Source: Lachnospiraceae bacterium (GTDB lineage Bacteria; Bacillota; Clostridia; Lachnospirales; Lachnospiraceae). From it: a stretch of DNA of 64,000 nt. Location: positions 1 through 64,000 of the forward strand of contig JAAWEL010000042.1 of the NCBI GenBank assembly GCA_022794255.1. Reading direction: 5' to 3'. Every line of letters begins with the position of its first letter. Position 1 is the stretch's first letter. Positions 61,768 to 64,000 of the stretch are shown piece after piece. Made by a program: the position numbers and the translations under genes. The notes beneath the pieces were generated by a model that was not told where the DNA came from, did not search any database, and was given only the letters and a program-made list of their open reading frames with translations.

Positions 61768-63507
61768 GTGGTTTTGATGAGCAGAGAAAAGGGGAAAGGG
61801 CTGGGGGGCGTTTACAGGAGATGCCTTGTGGGATTTTTTGGGATTATGGTGGGGTGTACTTTGATATCCCGGGTTTATGACAGCATTGTGGTTCCTAAAG
61901 TGGTTTGTGAGAGGATGAGGGAAAAGGCCGTGGAAACAGTGATTGAGGGAACCGGGTCTGTGAGGGAGACGGATCGGGCTTTTTGCCAGGTGGTGCCCGG
62001 ACTGCGGATTTTGTCCGTGAGAGTGGAGCCAGGAAGCGAGATAAAAGAAGGACAGGTGCTGTTTATCTATGATCTGAAAGGGTTAGAGGAAAGGCTGGAG
62101 GACTTGGAGGGGGAGCTTCGGCGGCTGAGGCTGGATCTGGAAGAGGAGAGGATTTCTGGAGAGATTTATCCGCAGGTTTCGGAGACAGAGCTGGCGGAAT
62201 GGGAGCTCTTTATGACACAGAGGATGTTGGAGGAGGGGCAGCAGGAGTATGAGGAGAAGCTGGCAGAGCATGAAAAAGAGCTGGAAAGACTGAAAGATGA
62301 ATATGAGAGAAGGAAAAATATGACCAGGGAGGAGCTGTGGCTTTTGCAGGATCAGGAGGAGGAAGCTGCCAGACAAGAGCTTTCCTCGGCCAGAAATTCG
62401 AGAGATTCTTCCCTCAGGGAGGCAAGGAGGAGGGTGGAGGATTTGGAGGAGAAACTGACCGATATGAGAGAGGGGGAGTGGGAGGAAAAGGAGCTTGCCA
62501 GAGCTGAGAGGGAGCTTTCCAGGGCAAGAGAGGATCTGGAGGCTCTGGAGGAGGAGTGGGAGGATCGGATTGATGATGTGGAATCTCGTATGGATTTGAT
62601 AGATGATAGAAATGCGCGGATCCTTTCCGGGGAAACCACTTCCCAGGCTGCATTGCTGGAAGCCTATGAGGAATCTGTGAGACAGAAGAAAGAAGCGTGG
62701 AGGGAGGAGGAAAAGGGATTAAAGGAATTAAAAAGGGATGTTGAGAAGGCCCGGCGGGATCTGGAAATCGCTGCAAGAAAAGATGATGTTACATGTCTGG
62801 AGAATGAGCGGAGGCAGAGATTGTCTGCGGTGGCAAGGCAGAAGCTGGAGCTGGATATCCAGGAGAAGGAGAGGCAGGCAGAAAAGATTGCCGGACTGAT
62901 TTTTGATCAGGGGCAGGTTTTGTCTGAAATGGAGGGCACGGTTGTGGATCAGGAGCTTGTGGCGGGAAAAACAAGTACCGGCGAGGAGAGGCTTTCGGTG
63001 GCATCCGGGAATTTTTGTTTTGAAGGGGAGTTTGAAAAGGAGGAACAGAAGCTGGCTGTGGGCGATTGTCTTACTGTTCAGATTCCAGGAAGGAACCGGA
63101 CAACGGAGGCGGTGGTCCAAGAGATCCGCCTGCTGGGGGAAAAGGGGGTTTTTCGCGGGGAGATTTCTGACGGGCATCTGCCTCTGGGAAGCGTGACGGG
63201 GTATACGTGCAGAAAACAGTCAGAGATTTATCAGCAGGTTATCCCTGTGCAGGCTCTGCGCAAGGATACCAAGGGGTATTACTGTCTGGTGGCCCGGATA
63301 AGGAATGGTATTTTGGGGGAGGAATTTCGGGCAGAGCGGATTGATGTGCGGGTAATGTATGAGGGCAGCAAAGAGGTGGCTGTGGAGGGAGGACTGCAGA
63401 CAAAAGATGATATTATTGTCCGCAGCAATCAGGTGATAGAAGGCGGGGACCGGGTGCGGCTGACAGGAGAGTGGGAGAAGGAGGAAGGAAGCTTTGGAGG
63501 AAGATAG
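61768..63507 (+). CDS. HlyD-like membrane fusion protein with a very long coiled coil
   Basis: A 579-residue protein from GTG 61768 (AAGGA five bases upstream); a longer frame opens at ATG 61750 inside the permease, and ATG 61777 is another choice. One N-terminal membrane segment (about 20-38) is followed by a lipoyl-like half (GTGSVRETD...VRVEPGSEIKEGQVLF), a charged coiled coil of about 280 residues (Glu/Arg/Leu repeats), the second lipoyl half (SEMEGTVVDQELVAGKT) and a beta-barrel. In HlyD/MacA proteins this links an inner-membrane ABC unit to the envelope; a Gram-positive role with the following MacB-like gene is inferred. Confidence 0.82.
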   Translation: MVLMSREKGKGLGGVYRRCLVGFFGIMVGCTLISRVYDSIVVPKVVCERMREKAVETVIEGTGSVRETDRAFCQVVPGLRILSVRVEPGSEIKEGQVLFIYDLKGLEERLEDLEGELRRLRLDLEEERISGEIYPQVSETELAEWELFMTQRMLEEGQQEYEEKLAEHEKELERLKDEYERRKNMTREELWLLQDQEEEAARQELSSARNSRDSSLREARRRVEDLEEKLTDMREGEWEEKELARAERELSRAREDLEALEEEWEDRIDDVESRMDLIDDRNARILSGETTSQAALLEAYEESVRQKKEAWREEEKGLKELKRDVEKARRDLEIAARKDDVTCLENERRQRLSAVARQKLELDIQEKERQAEKIAGLIFDQGQVLSEMEGTVVDQELVAGKTSTGEERLSVASGNFCFEGEFEKEEQKLAVGDCLTVQIPGRNRTTEAVVQEIRLLGEKGVFRGEISDGHLPLGSVTGYTCRKQSEIYQQVIPVQALRKDTKGYYCLVARIRNGILGEEFRAERIDVRVMYEGSKEVAVEGGLQTKDDIIVRSNQVIEGGDRVRLTGEWEKEEGSFGGR

Positions 63508-63508
63508 G

Positions 63509-64000
63509 ATGACAGGGATTTTGGATGAAAAAAATAGAATATGGGGGAAGCTGGGGGTGCGGGGAAGGGGACGGATGGTTTCCTGGATGATGTGGCTGGC
63601 ATTTTTGATGGGAGCGGGAGGAATGACAGTTTCTGGGCTGCGGCTTACCTTCTTTTATACCCCATATCGGGTGGAGGTGGATTGTACCGGAGCAGGGTTG
63701 GATGTAGAAACCGTAAAAAGGTGGGAGAACAAAGAAAGCCTGAGGGATCTGGGGATACTGACCATGGCAGGATGGAGTGTGGGAAGCCCGGAGGAGGTTC
63801 TTTCTCTTGGGACAAAAAGGAGAGAAAGAGCACAGATTGTTAAGGTTTGGGGAAATATGGAGCTGGTATTTCCGGCAAGGATACTCTCCGGCACCTATGG
63901 GGTGGTGGGAAAGGAGGAGGGCTGTGTCTTAAGCAAAGGACTGGCGGAGGCTTTGTTTGGCAGTGTAGATGTGGCGGGGGAGCGGATTTGTTTCCAGGAG
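63509..64000 (+). CDS. MacB/FtsX-like ABC transporter permease (5' part)
   Basis: An open frame from ATG 63509 to the window end (164 codons), one base after the HlyD-like gene. It shows a basic N-terminus, one membrane segment (about 24-50: SWMMWLAFLMGAGGMTVSGL), then an extracytoplasmic domain with MacB-type phrases (ARILSGTYGVV, CVLSKGLAEALFGS). The rest of the protein and any ATPase lie outside the window. It matches the adjacent HlyD-like protein as a MacA/MacB-type pair. Confidence 0.7.
   Translation, partial: MTGILDEKNRIWGKLGVRGRGRMVSWMMWLAFLMGAGGMTVSGLRLTFFYTPYRVEVDCTGAGLDVETVKRWENKESLRDLGILTMAGWSVGSPEEVLSLGTKRRERAQIVKVWGNMELVFPARILSGTYGVVGKEEGCVLSKGLAEALFGSVDVAGERICFQE

Noticed and set aside
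1-64000. CRISPR array or toxin-antitoxin module
   Set aside because: No regularly spaced short direct repeats and no recognisable toxin-antitoxin pair on either strand.

Overview
The window looks like chromosome of an anaerobic, spore-forming Clostridia bacterium, most likely a Lachnospiraceae (Clostridium cluster XIVa-type) gut organism. This is inferred from gene content, not from a database search: an alpha/beta-type small acid-soluble spore protein, CotF-like coat proteins, a YlbJ-like sporulation membrane protein, a glycyl radical enzyme with its activase, acyl-CoA dehydratase activase proteins, and moderate G+C with strong AGGAGG ribosome sites.

Layout. 1-110: end of a tRNA-Thr(CGU) and its terminator. 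164-1601: divergent ferredoxin-type protein and Crp/Fnr regulator with a perfect 16-bp palindrome just downstream of the regulator promoter. 1795-5993: a type II topoisomerase pair (topoisomerase IV-like). 6075-6513: two small coat genes. 6746-7834: asd. 8046-14559: an A+T-rich three-gene operon of uncharacterised proteins inserted between housekeeping genes; its 1311-residue middle protein carries two DUF262 (GmrS/ParB-like) modules. I consider it the best candidate for an undescribed, probably anti-phage, system. 14774-20282: galM, a spore protein, rsmD-coaD-coiled-coil protein, ylbJ-like gene, and a secreted propeller-like protein. 20412-20653: a 242-bp near-perfect palindrome without an ORF.

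21007-34817 is a catabolic island: hydroxyacid dehydrogenase, glycyl radical enzyme, TctC/TctB/TctA tripartite transporter (tctA is frameshifted), radical-SAM activase, zinc alcohol dehydrogenase, a second hydroxyacid dehydrogenase and an aldehyde dehydrogenase, then a convergent MmsA-type CoA-acylating dehydrogenase and a divergent IclR regulator. Together they suggest uptake of a small acid or sulfonate, radical dehydration or C-X cleavage, and conversion of the aldehydes to acids or acyl-CoA. The substrate cannot be read from sequence.

34905-48335 is mostly housekeeping: rRNA methyltransferase, two pseudouridine synthases, HAD phosphatase, YgiQ radical SAM protein, SDR, lipase, membrane proteins, and a two-gene acyl-CoA dehydratase activase/HgdB-like unit. 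48394-54489 is a sugar-use locus (epimerase-like protein, ABC importer without its ATPase, GH2 glycosidase). 54742-55422 is an MgtC-type protein. 55436-64000 holds a two-component system divergent from an unusual operon: a propeller-solute-binding-protein fusion, two sugar-type permeases, a long coiled-coil HlyD-like protein and the start of a MacB/FtsX-like permease cut by the window end.
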